From: Alitta virens
Lineage: Eukaryota; Annelida; Polychaeta; Phyllodocida; Nereididae
Reading direction: 5' to 3'
Length of the DNA stretch: 64,000 bases
Assembly: GCA_932294295.1 (NCBI GenBank)
Contig: OW028585.1
Span: forward strand, 26,784,177-26,848,176
Shown here: one piece after another, positions 11,359 through 22,000 of the stretch
How the letters are laid out: the number at the start of each line of letters is the position of its first letter
How positions within the stretch are numbered: the stretch's first letter is position 1
Made by a program: the position numbers and the translations under genes
Notes under the pieces: model-generated
Seen by the model: only the letters and a program-made list of their open reading frames with translations
Database searches by the model: none
What the model was told of the DNA's origin: nothing

Positions 11359-13563
11359 TTAGAAAGACCATTTGCAAACTTCGTTTAACTGAGTTCTCAT
11401 CTGTAAGAATTCTGTCATTATCTTGCTTACATTTTCAGTTTTTGCAGTTTTTTGCCAAGCATGAAATTCATCATGGAGCTTGTTACGAATGTCTTTATTC
11501 CCATCATTTGCTGGAGTTGTTATACCATTACTGTTTGCCAAATCAGCATAGCACTGCAAAACTATTCGGTAGGAAAGCAATTCAATTCCAATGTTAGCTT
11601 CATCTGAACAGTCTTTTATGTAGTTCATCAATGAATTGAAGTCACAGTGTTGATTGTCTTTCAGGTTATAAAGCACCTTTTGATTGCACAATTGCTCCAT
11701 GTCAGCAACTGGAGTTAGGTAAATACTATTTTCACAACGGAATTTGTTTGAGAAAGGACATTCAATGCCTTCATTGTCAAAAACTGTAATCTTCTGAAAA
11801 ACTTGTTTTATTTCCCTGTCAGTCAAAAACCCATCGATTGTTGAGACTGTGTTTGCAAAATCTTGTGTGGTCATGGTTGGGAATCGTATTTTGTACAAGG
11901 CATCTCCTATAATGTGTCTCATATTGGCACCATTTCTGGAAATTTTGGCATCATTGCATTTCCCATTCAGCCATAGTTGTATATATCGGAAAATTGTAAT
12001 TTCTAATACATTGGTAGAACCAACATCAAGGAAAGTAGAAAGAGCAGGCTGAGTCAACTTCTTGAATGAACCAGTTGTCAATACCTCTCGAGTTTGCTTT
12101 GAAAATATATCCAGACACTTTTCTTTAATTGCCTCAGAGTTGAAGTTAATTGCTTCTTCCATAAAGGCACAGACATTCTTTATTCCAATAGATTTAACGA
12201 CGTGCTCCTCGCAAAGTTCAATCAAGTATTTCATCTCGAATTTGGTTGCAGAGAACAGGAGAATGAAGACATTCTCATCTGATACAGGTACACCACTGTA
12301 CAAGAACCTGTCAAAACAGAAACATTGATTTATAATTATAAATAATAGGTTGTAGAGACTCTGATCCCCTAATCGTTCCCCCTTCACCTACATCGATCCT
12401 TGGCCCTCGTGCAGTAGCACCTCACGATAACAAAATTTCATGTCCTCAAATTTCCCCATGTTTCTATGTCTCAATACTACAATGTACTGGCTCTGAAGCT
12501 TAATCAGCTTATGTGGCCAGCTGTCAGAGGCAGACATAATGATGAGATGATGAGGTTGGATCCACACCATGGATGTTAAAAATTTACCCCATTGCTGGGG
12601 TCTTACTTGCCTTAGCAAAGCCATTGCGTAAAACACTATGCTAATTTACCCTCTTGTGTGACTGACATTCAGCTGAGATATAGCTCATGAAGAGTGCCCG
12701 GGCCAGCAATAAAACCCTTCAATCTCTTGGAGAGCTAGACCCCCACCCCCATGGAAGTTTAAATGTGTGTCTGATTACCAAATATATTTCCTTCAGTTTC
12801 ACAATAAATTCTCCAAGTTTTTCCTAAATTTATGTCCTGATTTACCGCCATTTTCTGAGTTTCCCTGTCAGGAAAAAACTGAGACTTTTCCAGGATTTCC
12901 CGATTTAAAAACACAGGGAATCCTGCAGTTGTCACAAATATAGGCACATAGCAAGTAAATAGTATTACAGTAAAAAATAAACTGTGTATTAATTTACATA
13001 TATATATATATGCTTTTATTGACACAGTAATATCATATATGATACATTTCTCAAAAATAACTGATAAAAACATGTACTAAGGCTACTTCTACTCACTATT
13101 TCTATTTGCAATATATATATACATGGTATAAAAGTTAAAGGTATACATTATCAATAGATTAACAGCAATTTCATTAACACCAACATTATATATGAATTGG
13201 CTAGGTTGGCTCAACAGTCACTTCATTAATAAATACAACCACGACAATCTAGAGACATCAACAGGTCTGCTGAGCACATTTTTACTACTTTGTATTGCCT
13301 ATTTCAATTAGCCAAATGCACACATACCTCAGAAGTGCCTGGAATGAATCACAGCTCATGTCTTCGACACAAATGGGCTCTTTTTCAGGAGACCAATCAG
13401 CCGATAAATCATACAGAGCTTGGCATTGCGTTTTCAGGACAACTCTGTGAGTTCCAATTACTTTTCCTTCGACGTTGAACTTGACATCGCAATCCTCTTG
13501 CATTTCAAAAGCTTGCGTCAAACCTTCAACTATCATTTTCAAAACTGGGTCCTGTGCTGCCAT
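11359..13563 (-). CDS. BTB-BACK domain protein (BTBD1/2/3/6-related), copy A
   Basis: Two coding exons, 13563-13328 and 12307-11359, join AG|G to make 394 aa across a 1020-bp intron (donor GTATGTG, acceptor TTTGACAG). The ATG at 13563 opens MAAQDPVLK. An acceptor-like TTTTCAG just upstream (exon from 13602) suggests a noncoding first exon. Residues about 16-112 are a BTB/POZ domain, with CDVKF at 25-29, THRVVLK at 38-44 and LLRFLYSG rebuilt exactly over the splice. A BACK domain follows, with NMRHIIGDALYKIRFP and a DFA..V.TIDGFLTDREI stretch like BTBD2/3/6 proteins. I see no PHR domain after it; the tail of about 130 residues is unassigned. Proteins of this kind often serve as CUL3 ubiquitin-ligase adaptors, which is inference from the family. 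The gene lies upstream of PP2D1-like on the same strand. Confidence 0.85.
12520..12735 (-). mobile_element. SINE copy in BTB intron, unit A
   Basis: Holds the complement of the 4430-4678 repeat, with CCAGCTGTCAGAGGCAGAC, TCCACACCATG and a TTTACCCCATTG segment. It then continues with CTCATGAAGAGTGCCCGGG as in the full-length SINE at 18549-18853. Counterparts are at about 30760-30975 and, truncated by a deletion, 61500-61632. Confidence 0.55.
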
Positions 13564-14397
13564 GTGGAATCTTAAATGACTTGCAACAATCAATTAAGTT
13601 ACCTGAAAAGCAAGCAGAAACACAAGAATTACTCGAGTGACACGCTAGAGAGCCATCACATTCAAATCACCAACAACATTACAATCATCAAGTGGTGAAA
13701 TGGGGGACTCTTAATTGGGTCCACAGAGCATATGCTGTTCCTCGACAAATTTGTGATGTCACCAATGCACTCAATGACCTGATTGTATGATTATGTCATC
13801 AAAAAAGGTTTTAAGGACTGGCTTTGAGCTCCTCCTGTTGGGGGATTACAGTAGTTTTCACCGAAGCTTTAATTAAATTGGAGACAGACCATACAAAGCA
13901 CAGCAGGGCTCAACACTGATATGAGCTTTGTGAAGTGCCTGTCCCGACAGTGCCAATAGCCTTTTTCTATCGCCACTGCATACAGATATGCAGTAATATA
14001 TACTGTGCATGCCATGGGTCCACTGGGGGTCAGTTTAAGGGCTTGTGGACCTTGAGGTTGTGGTGTTGGTATCTGGGATGTGAAACTTGTCAGCGTTAAT
14101 AAACATTCTAAATGACCAGAATGATCGATACAATCTAAAGGATTTGGATCTGCCCCTGGTTGTTGTTATTAGCAAGTCTACTGTATATATATCTATGAGC
14201 TAAGTGGCTGCTCCGACGGCTTTGATATGTCACAGCCACGGTTCTGGCCTATCCGGAATAATTCAACCTGCCTCGCCGATTCTACACCTTAAAATTAATC
14301 TTTTGACACTATTATTATGAGTTATCATTACATTCAGTCATTAAAATCTTTGCTGGAAGATCTGAAGCGAACAAGTCGATCCTTGCCACCATTTCCA

Positions 14398-14405
14398 TCA
14401 CGTGA
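14398..14405. promoter_or_regulatory. E-box palindrome TCACGTGA upstream of BTB copy A
   Basis: A symmetrical CACGTG core lies about 835 bp upstream of the BTB start codon and is followed by TGTAAACAAAC, a forkhead-like string. It is unchanged in units B (32632-32639) and C (63206-63213). Because the units are nearly identical throughout, this conservation carries little weight. Confidence 0.3.
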
Positions 14406-14593
14406 TGTAAACAAACAAGCAGTAAATGCGGCAATTTAAAAAAAATAATTGCCTAACGAACTAGCTGTTTTAGCAAGAAAAGGTTTATTCTTCATACTAA
14501 ACAAACATTAATTATTTAGTTTAGACTATTTAATAATTGAAATTCATGATTTTGGAAGAGAAAAGTCGAAGCAAGAGGTTTACTTTTTTGTTT

Positions 14594-14597
14594 CTAC
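14594..14597. other. Empty LTR-element target site in unit A
   Basis: Unit A reads TTTCTACATCCGCGG without interruption. In unit B the CTAC is doubled and the 12.7-kb element lies between the two copies. This fixes the exact insertion point and target duplication. Confidence 0.95.
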
Positions 14598-15097
14598 ATC
14601 CGCGGGCACTATAAAATTAATACACTCAGTGATTCAGCTTGGGGGAACAGGCCTGAGCTTAACAGGCGATAAATCTCTTCGTTCTCCTGGAGGTTACCTT
14701 AAACTGAAATGCCCCCCTGAAATTGCCCCCCTCTATTGTGGTTTTATGGTATTATCTGTAAAAACTTGGAGTACAGAAATGTTATGGACATCCTTTTATA
14801 AATCTCATTCATGCAAATGTATTACTAGTATAGCGACTAAATGGTCATTGGGCAGATTAGCTGTCAACAAGTTTGCATTAATATGTCAACTATATGGTAA
14901 TGACCTGTCACTGTCAGGTGGGGTGTTCTGCTTGAACTGTGGTCGGTTAACTTCCCCCACCTTTTGACTACCACATAATTCCAAGTACCATCAGTTACCA
15001 CCTGATGTCATCTTTCCGTCATTGCAATAAATGACAATTCTTGACCCGGTGATTTTGTTGTCAGTCAAAACTGAGTTCTCGGCACGGTAGCATGTCC

Positions 15098-16730
15098 ATT
15101 CGTGACTGCGCGATTCGTCCCAGCCAAAACTGGTCCGTTCGTCGCTCAAAAAAGGTCTGTTCCTCACCCGAAACTGGTCGATTTGTCACCCAATTCGTCA
15201 CTTCCAGTGAGGACGCTTAAAAGTGCACAATGGTGTCACATTATTGCTATTAAGTACTATCGGGAAAATAAATATCTAACCCCAGTTTAATTGAGTTGCA
15301 ATTGCTTATTTATAAGCATGTGAAGTGAATATGTGATACCTGATGGACGCTGCATGCCTAACTAATCACAAAAAAACGGTTTCTTCTTGTTAATTGCTAT
15401 TGTAACCCTAGTGATCTATCATATATAAACGGCATATGCTTGCTAATTAATATTAAATAAATGCCACATTATTATTTTTGCATTTTCTCTTGCCTTTAAT
15501 GTATAGTTTTGCTTGCTAATTGATATTAAATTAATGCCACAATTTACATAAATATCCAAACAAAATAATAAAATATTATTATTACTTATTATATTATAAT
15601 AAATAATGCATTTATTGTGATTAATAAATAATTTATTCATATTAATATTCCTATGCACAAGTGCATTATTTATATTTAGATGATGATTAGATACTTATAA
15701 TTACATATTAATTCTTGGTGTATATCAAATTATGCATAATAATATCAATAAAGTCGTACAGAACCCCAAAGACTTGTTCTATACCTTTTCCTTCCCAGGA
15801 TTTTTACATTTTATTTTATTATTGTGTTATAGTTTGCTTTGCATTTATGACTTATGTACTTGAATTGCCAGTCATGTAAGTCTTAAACTATTTAAAATAA
15901 TCTTAAATATTACATGTATATGAAACACCTCAATTGTATTAGTAATATTATTTTAGTAATATAATTTAATTGTATTAGTAATAATTACTTAAGTAATATA
16001 AATTATGTAAAACAATATCCAGCATTTACTTAATTAAGGCTAGCAAAGGAACATCATACTTTATAGCTTTTATGACTTATACTCAATCTCTTTGATGTTT
16101 GTAAGTTTATTGACCAGTATAAGCTATTATCTTAAATTCAATTGTTTAAGATAATTTACCTATAAATTCTTATATAATATATACCTACAGTGTAAATTGT
16201 ATCTAGTCTAAGCTATATTGCTCTATATTTATAAATGATTAAATTGTGCATTTTAATTTTTCTATTGTCAATAAAAGTGTAACAATTGTCAGTTGTCTCC
16301 TTGTCGTCATTGTTGCTAAATTTATCCAAGTATAATAACTATTACAAAAAAAAAACCATATCTATTATATTTATTTAACAATGAATAAGTAACTTGGTAT
16401 TGGAATAATTACTCGTGGCCAATATTGCAATAATCTCTCATTCCGAGCTTTCAGAATCTGTTTAAATTTTGAAAATATTAACTTGAAGTGAGGTTACAGT
16501 ATTTTAATGTTATCACTATATCAGTGGTTATAACTAAGACTGTCAGTCTGTACGGCTTATTGGAAGACGGCCTGTGCCTGCAACTATATAAAAATATATG
16601 TTAAAAAACTACGGGTGACGAACCGACCAAATCCGGGTGACGAACAGACCAGTTTCGGGTGACGAACAGAAACTTTTTTCGAGTGACGAATGGACCAGTT
16701 TTGGAGGGGTCGAATCGTGTAGTGACTAAT
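15098..16730. mobile_element. Foldback-type element, about 1.6 kb, unit A
   Basis: The left arm (15098 to about 15210) and right arm (16611-16730) are inverted copies. Both arms are made of short subrepeats related to GTTCGTCACCCGAAACTGGTC. The outer ends pair as ATTCGTGACTGCGCGATTCG on the left against the complement of CGAATCGTGTAGTGACTAAT on the right. The interior of about 1.4 kb is very AT-rich and encodes nothing recognisable, so the element is non-autonomous. It is absent from the matching part of unit B. Its left arm appears again at the right edge of the window in unit C. Confidence 0.7.
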
Positions 16731-17417
16731 CAACTAGAAAGCCTCGGCATAAGCTGGACCCACCTCTACATACGTTTACATTTAGCCAGGCAGACCAGGC
16801 TAGCCTCGGCACAGCCAGATACAGACATAAATGGGTAATGACCTGTCAACGAGTTGGTTGTTGTGCAAAAAGTTTGTCATTTTGTGTCTTCCAAATATAC
16901 GAGTTGGTTTGTCAACGAATTCGGCTTCTAATTTAGCAGTTGTCTAAATATCCTAAGCTTTACCTCAATTTTGCCGAGATAGCTGATCTTCTTGCGACTG
17001 GACACTTTCCCAGAAATACAGGCTTCAGCGGGTGAGTGTATAATGCGGATCACGCGGACCATGCGGACCAGCGCTAAAACCAACAAGAACAAGCGCACAT
17101 CGTCCGTTTGTTTGTTTAGAAATACAACACACCCTTTTTGCTCGATATCCCACAAAATAGCAATCATCAGCTTAATTACAAAAAAAAAAAAAAAATGAAC
17201 ACAATCTATGAAGAATAAAGGACACCGTACATTAAAGATAATGACAACTGATGGCCATAACCAGGGCCCGCGAGTCCGCGAGGGCCACCTGCTGGCAGAG
17301 AAGCAGTCGCCTACCGCTGGATCCATCGATATAGAACTCCTACCTCTGGATGATGTCAGGCTGGCAGGCCCTGGGGCTGGCTGGCAGGCCCTCGGACTGG
17401 GTGGTCACCAACCAGAG

Positions 17418-17523
17418 CCATACGTTCACGAACATAAATGAAACGTTCAAAAAACATTTTTCTAAGGTACACACTTTAGAAAAATGTTTTTGGAACGTTT
17501 CATTTATGTTCGTGAACGTATGG
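17418..17523. repeat. 106-bp near-perfect palindrome
   Basis: An arm starting CCATACGTTCACGAACATAA is answered by its complement ending GTGAACGTATGG. The arms of about 48 bp have roughly one mismatch and a loop of about 10 bp. The transcript would fold as a long hairpin. A related copy with more mismatches lies at 47952-48064. Confidence 0.9.
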
Positions 17524-17633
17524 TATATAACACTGCTCTGCCAACATTACTTGTAACAGTCTTTTCACTGAGACTCTCCTCTTAGTGACTAAAGTTACTA
17601 CTCGTTTTGCTTTTCAGACATAGTATGTCAAAA

Positions 17634-17789
17634 CCACAGGCATCACAATCGCCCTCTGGTGTAGCCCCCTCCCCCCCCCCCCCCCCAACCGCTGACTGCT
17701 ATATATTTATAGTAAGTATTAACAGTCAGCGGTCCGAGGGGGGGGGGGGGGCACCAGGCTACACCAGAGGGCGATTGTGATGCCTGTGG
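17634..17789. mobile_element. 156-bp palindromic MITE with an empty site in unit B
   Basis: The outermost 33 bp on each side (starting CCACAGGCATCACAATCGCC) are perfect inverted repeats. Inside are a C tract facing a G tract and a second paired block, CCGCTGACTG and CAGTCAGCGG. The matching place in unit B (about 48898-48915) reads straight through as TAGTACGTCATAACTAAC, which shows that this block was inserted. A TCA trinucleotide flanks it on both sides. Confidence 0.85.
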
Positions 17790-18548
17790 TCATAACTAAC
17801 TGATTCCATAAATATATTTTCTGGGAAATAATAGAAATCAACTAAATGATAAGATGTCAAATATACATTAAACTTCGCTAAAAATACTGCTGCTAGGATG
17901 CACTTTGCTTCAGCGAATCAGAGTCAAGGGCGGGAACGTTTTCAGCCAGAATTGCAATGTTCTGCCGTAGCCACCTGGTGGAAATACAGAAAACCTGTGA
18001 AATCCGCTATTTACACCCTTATATATATAGCAGGCTTGAGTCTTTCTCAACTCCCTGGTTAGTATATGCCCAGCACAGCATGCTGCCTGATTATATTGCA
18101 CTCCTTATATGTCAAGTGCTCTAGAATTGCATTTTGAAATTTACATTTTTCATAACCCCTTTCTAATGAGCTTGCATGCCAAATTTCAAAATCCTATTAC
18201 AATCTTTAGTGTGTCAGAAGCCAATCAGTCTCATGGACTATTTTGGTGACCTTGGATATTGGCCGCCATATTGGGCTTTTGGAATGTCTACATCTTAGAA
18301 TTGACTCTCAAAAGTATGGTTGTGCCAAATTTCATGCTATTTGCACTCGGTCCTCGTATCTGCTCCACTAATAACCAAGTACCCATTTGCACTAGGTGGC
18401 TAAAGCAGCTGTTTACGGAAGATGTGCTCAGTTCCCCCATGCCTATGGCTGGCTATGAACCCGTTGCCACAAGCAAAAGCTTTGCCTCGAAATAAGTGTT
18501 CTCATTATACACTGGTCAAACTGTGATGGGATATATATATTTGTTCCA

Positions 18549-18853
18549 TAGATAGATGGATATGGAAAATGCAGCCCTCTAAAGCAAGTTCTTGCTGCTG
18601 TCGAGGGTTGATTGATGAGGTGAGAGAGAGGAGGAGTCCATCAATGTTACACATTTATCCCATGGATGGCATCTTCTACTTGCCTCAGCATAGACATTGC
18701 GTAGAAGGGACCGCCAATTAAACATTTCATCCGAACGACATCCAGCTGGGATGTAGCTCATGAAGAGTGCCTGGGCTGGGGATCAAACCCGGGACCTTCA
18801 GCAGAGCTGGCCAATGTGGAATTGGCGGATGCCTTAACCATTAGGCCACCCCA
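18549..18853 (-). mobile_element. Full-length tRNA-derived SINE between units A and B
   Basis: Read on the minus strand from 18853, TGGCCTAATGGTTAAGGC fits an A box and GGTCCCGGGTTTGATCCCC fits a B box. The body of about 220 bp follows, with the GAGAGAG and TTTATCCCATGG marks shared by the intron copies. The element ends in a GATA-type tail at 18549. A nearly identical copy ends at 49982. Confidence 0.75.
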
Positions 18854-19013
18854 TAAAAGTCAATGAGCTTAAATCATCCTCATTGATGACATCAGAGCCA
18901 TATATAAGCGGACGTATATAGTTAGCCATAGCAGGCACAAAAAGGCAACCGATAGCAACCAATATTAACATTTGTGTATAAAAACCCATACAAAAATTCA
19001 TTTAAAAACAAGT

Positions 19014-19019
19014 TTTATT
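19014..19019 (-). terminator. Poly(A) signal of PP2D1-like copy B
   Basis: AATAAA on the minus strand, 58 bp beyond the stop codon, at the same place as in copy A. Confidence 0.6.
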
Positions 19020-19076
19020 ACAACCAGTAAAGTTTGTGTCCAGTTTGACCTATTCAGTCCAATAATTCACATAATT

Positions 19077-22000
19077 TCACAACCCACAACCTGGCAACAG
19101 AATCACCATGACTGTAATGTTATCCCGAGCGCCAGCTAACAACGCAGCCTGAGTCAATCTCTCCGCCATGGCTCTTGCATTGTCTCTTTGTATCTCCTCT
19201 CGAGTTATCAAGCTAAGTTTTGTGTTACTCTTGATGGAAAAATTGTCTCCGTAGCTTTCTAAATCATTGTCCGAGACGTCCGCATCTTCAGCTTGCACTG
19301 CTTGCAAGGCTCGTGCACTTTCCAGGTCGTCGTGATCTCTGAAATTGTTAAACCACAGTACGAGTAATTTATGAATTTTTATCACTTCTGTTTGCCCTTA
19401 ACAAGCACATTTTTATCGCCCACAACTTTGGTGATGGATACTCTAAAACGATCATGACCAGATATTGGATATTTTTTGCGTACCTCGACATATCGTCATC
19501 TGTCAATTTTTCATCGTCCGTACACAAACTGCTCTTGCGGCTTCCGGGCAGTGTCATTTTCGTGGTCCGTGAAGTTGCGCTGAGGGGCTTCATCTGATCT
19601 GTCACTTGCAGCGAATCTGTTCGTGTCTTGCTAAGGAACTGTATAAAATAATAAGACCACTTCTGTTTTACAGTAAATGCAACTAATTTCCTTTTACAAA
19701 TTTTTCTATTTTTTTATTTAAGATTTTTTTAAAGACTTTCTTCATTACCACCTTGTTAAAAATCACTATTTTCTAAAACTTCATCAAATGATTGAAAATC
19801 ACCTTATTTTATCAAGTCACACTATAAATATGTGTCAGCTAATGAATTCATCTATGAGACATTAATTACAAAAAATAAATGATACATTGAAAGAAATCAA
19901 GACCAAAACATTGGAAATACAATGGCATCATCCCCCCATTGTGGAGTATTGTTAAATCGTCACTTGGGTTTGTTTACATACGAAACTAGGTGAAGTTTTA
20001 TTTATTTTATAGAGAGATAGTGAACCCAGCAAGGTTCTGGATGGTAGGTTATCAGTATTAAGAAGACAATGAAGTGAATGCAATAGATTTTGGAAACTAT
20101 CATATTGGATTACAATCCCATGGCCTTTTTTCTTTTCAACTATCTAGAGTTTATCCATTCAGAAATAAATGACTATCTGTTATTAATTAATATTTATACT
20201 ACTCATTCTAAATGCACTCACTTGGCTTCCATGGTTTGCAAGTAATTCATAGACGCTGGTCCCTGGACGTATATGTGCCATTAATTCCAATGGTAAAATC
20301 TGAAATTATACCATTTTTTTTTCAATTTAGCACTACCAAGAACCAAACAAGCTGAGATGCTCAGAACATTGTGATTTACTTTTAACAATTTCTCATTAAT
20401 TGACATTTCCATAAAGGTTGTCATTGGTAACAATTTTTCATTCGAGTATTCAACTTTCGATATTGCAATATCGCGCAAATTTTGTATTATCAGCATTCCC
20501 AGTTAGAAATGGAATCACTATAGTCACAGGAATATAACTCCCAAGTCATTATGAAACCATTTGCCTTTAATGTGATAAGTACTGAGCCAATTTGTTAGGA
20601 GGCAATTTAGTTTGCGATTTGGGTTGGAAGATGTGTAGTCAAGTGTTCATCATGGCCCAAATGTACAATTATAGAGGATAAACAAAGAATCGAAACAAGG
20701 TTTTTGTCGATTTTTCCATACCTATATCAGTATTTTCTAGATTCATCGATACACAGCATATCGATGAGAACCCTAATTTCCATATCTATCAATGTTGGGA
20801 AAGTAAGAGCATATATATATTTCCAATAAGAACAAGCTTACATGCTATTTAATTAATATAAAACATGTTTAAATAATACAGAATAATGCGTTATATATTG
20901 ACAAGTGCCCTTTAAACAGTAAGACGATTGGGCATAATTGACAAGTTTTTCTTTAACGCCAATTATTCATATCAACAAAACATATTCATTATGATTCACT
21001 CAAATAAAACCTCAGCTGTGTGAATTTTATAGACAGGGATTAATCTTCAAATGAGTAAGCGAAAAACATCAACATAATATGTTATATGCAATAAGCTGCA
21101 AAACAAAGTAAGTCATTAATACGCAATATTTACAAAGCCAGGTGCTTGAATGCCAATATATACATTTTCACACTTTATATACTTGGGCTAGGTGTGACTA
21201 TAAATGGTTTTTTTATTTAATTTGATTACTTCATGTACACATGTGTCAATAAACAATACCATACCATATATATATATATACTTACAGCATGTGGGTAAGA
21301 CATAGCCGATGCCTACGTTTAACAACATGAATAAGTCATTCAAATTTACATTGTGGCCCAAGATTGACATAATAAATCAAAACTGTCAACATCTTGCAAA
21401 AGTGAGTAGATAGATAGATAGATAGATCGGTAGATGTGGAAAGTGCAGCCCTCTAAGGCAACTTCTTGCCACTGTCGAGGGTTGATTGATGAGGTGAGAG
21501 AGAGAGAGAGAGGAGTCCACCCATGTTACACATTTACCCCATGGGTGGGGTCTTTCACTTGCTTCAGCATAGATACCGAGTACAAGGGACCGCCAATTTA
21601 ACATCTCATCCGAATGACATCAAGCTGGATATTGCTTATGAAAGGTTGCTTAAAGACAGTTAAACACGGCGACATCGAAATTCGCCACGACATCGAGATT
21701 CGCCACCCACATAAAACATGATTATACACCTTGCAAGTTGATGATTTGTAACAAAAGTAATTGCTTATATCATTGACAGTATTCTACAACTCCGACAGAC
21801 ATCTAATAAGTGTTAATTGCACTTTACTTCAAGTGGCAAATTTCGATGTCGCAGCGAAAATCAATGTTGTCGAGTGTACTATTCAGCCAGCCACATTTAT
21901 AACTAGCCATTCGGAAGACTTAAAGCGGCAAAATTTATATAAAAAAGAATTGGAGTGACCAATAAAATTAGACCGATAAATAATTATTTTGGTCATGTAT

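Larger units (their letters stand above)
13564..15097. other. Spacer upstream of BTB copy A
   Basis: No gene is visible. It should contain the BTB promoter and first noncoding exon. An 8-bp palindrome TCACGTGA lies at 14398-14405. The stretch holds the empty LTR insertion site at 14594-14597. From about 14600 to 14960 the sequence also recurs in unit B after the LTR element, partly at about 45579-45694 and partly at 47266-47460. Confidence 0.55.
16731..18548. other. Repeat-rich spacer between units A and B
   Basis: No gene is recognised. The stretch holds two palindromes (17418-17523, 17634-17789) and unique-looking AT-rich DNA. It aligns in pieces with 47530-49670 of unit B, in particular 16930-17420 with 47530-47950 and 17790-18548 with 48905-49670. 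Confidence 0.6.
1..18853. repeat. Tandem segmental duplication, unit A (left edge cut by window)
   Basis: The sequence from base 1 reappears almost base for base at 18856 and again at 49987, including exons, introns and intergenic DNA. Unit A holds one PP2D1-like gene, one BTB-BACK gene and about 5 kb of repeat-rich spacer. It differs from the other units by an extra roughly 628 bp in intron 7 of the PP2D1-like gene, where a SINE-containing block is doubled. It also lacks three codons in exon 3 and carries the foldback element at 15.1-16.7 kb. The outer duplication boundary is not visible, so the array may extend to the left. Confidence 0.92.

Noticed and set aside
16928..17326. 132-codon minus-strand frame in the A/B spacer
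   Set aside because: Runs through repeats and a poly-A stretch, and the unit B counterpart is broken by indels; no domain.
18772..18853. tRNA-like sequence with A and B boxes on the minus strand
   Set aside because: It runs straight into the SINE body and tail and recurs at 49900-49982; the stems do not pair as a functional tRNA would. Treated as a SINE head.
18549..18853. SINEs at the unit junctions as the recombination breakpoints of the duplication
   Set aside because: Homology between the units continues on both sides of each SINE, so the SINE does not mark an end of homology. The true breakpoints are not visible.
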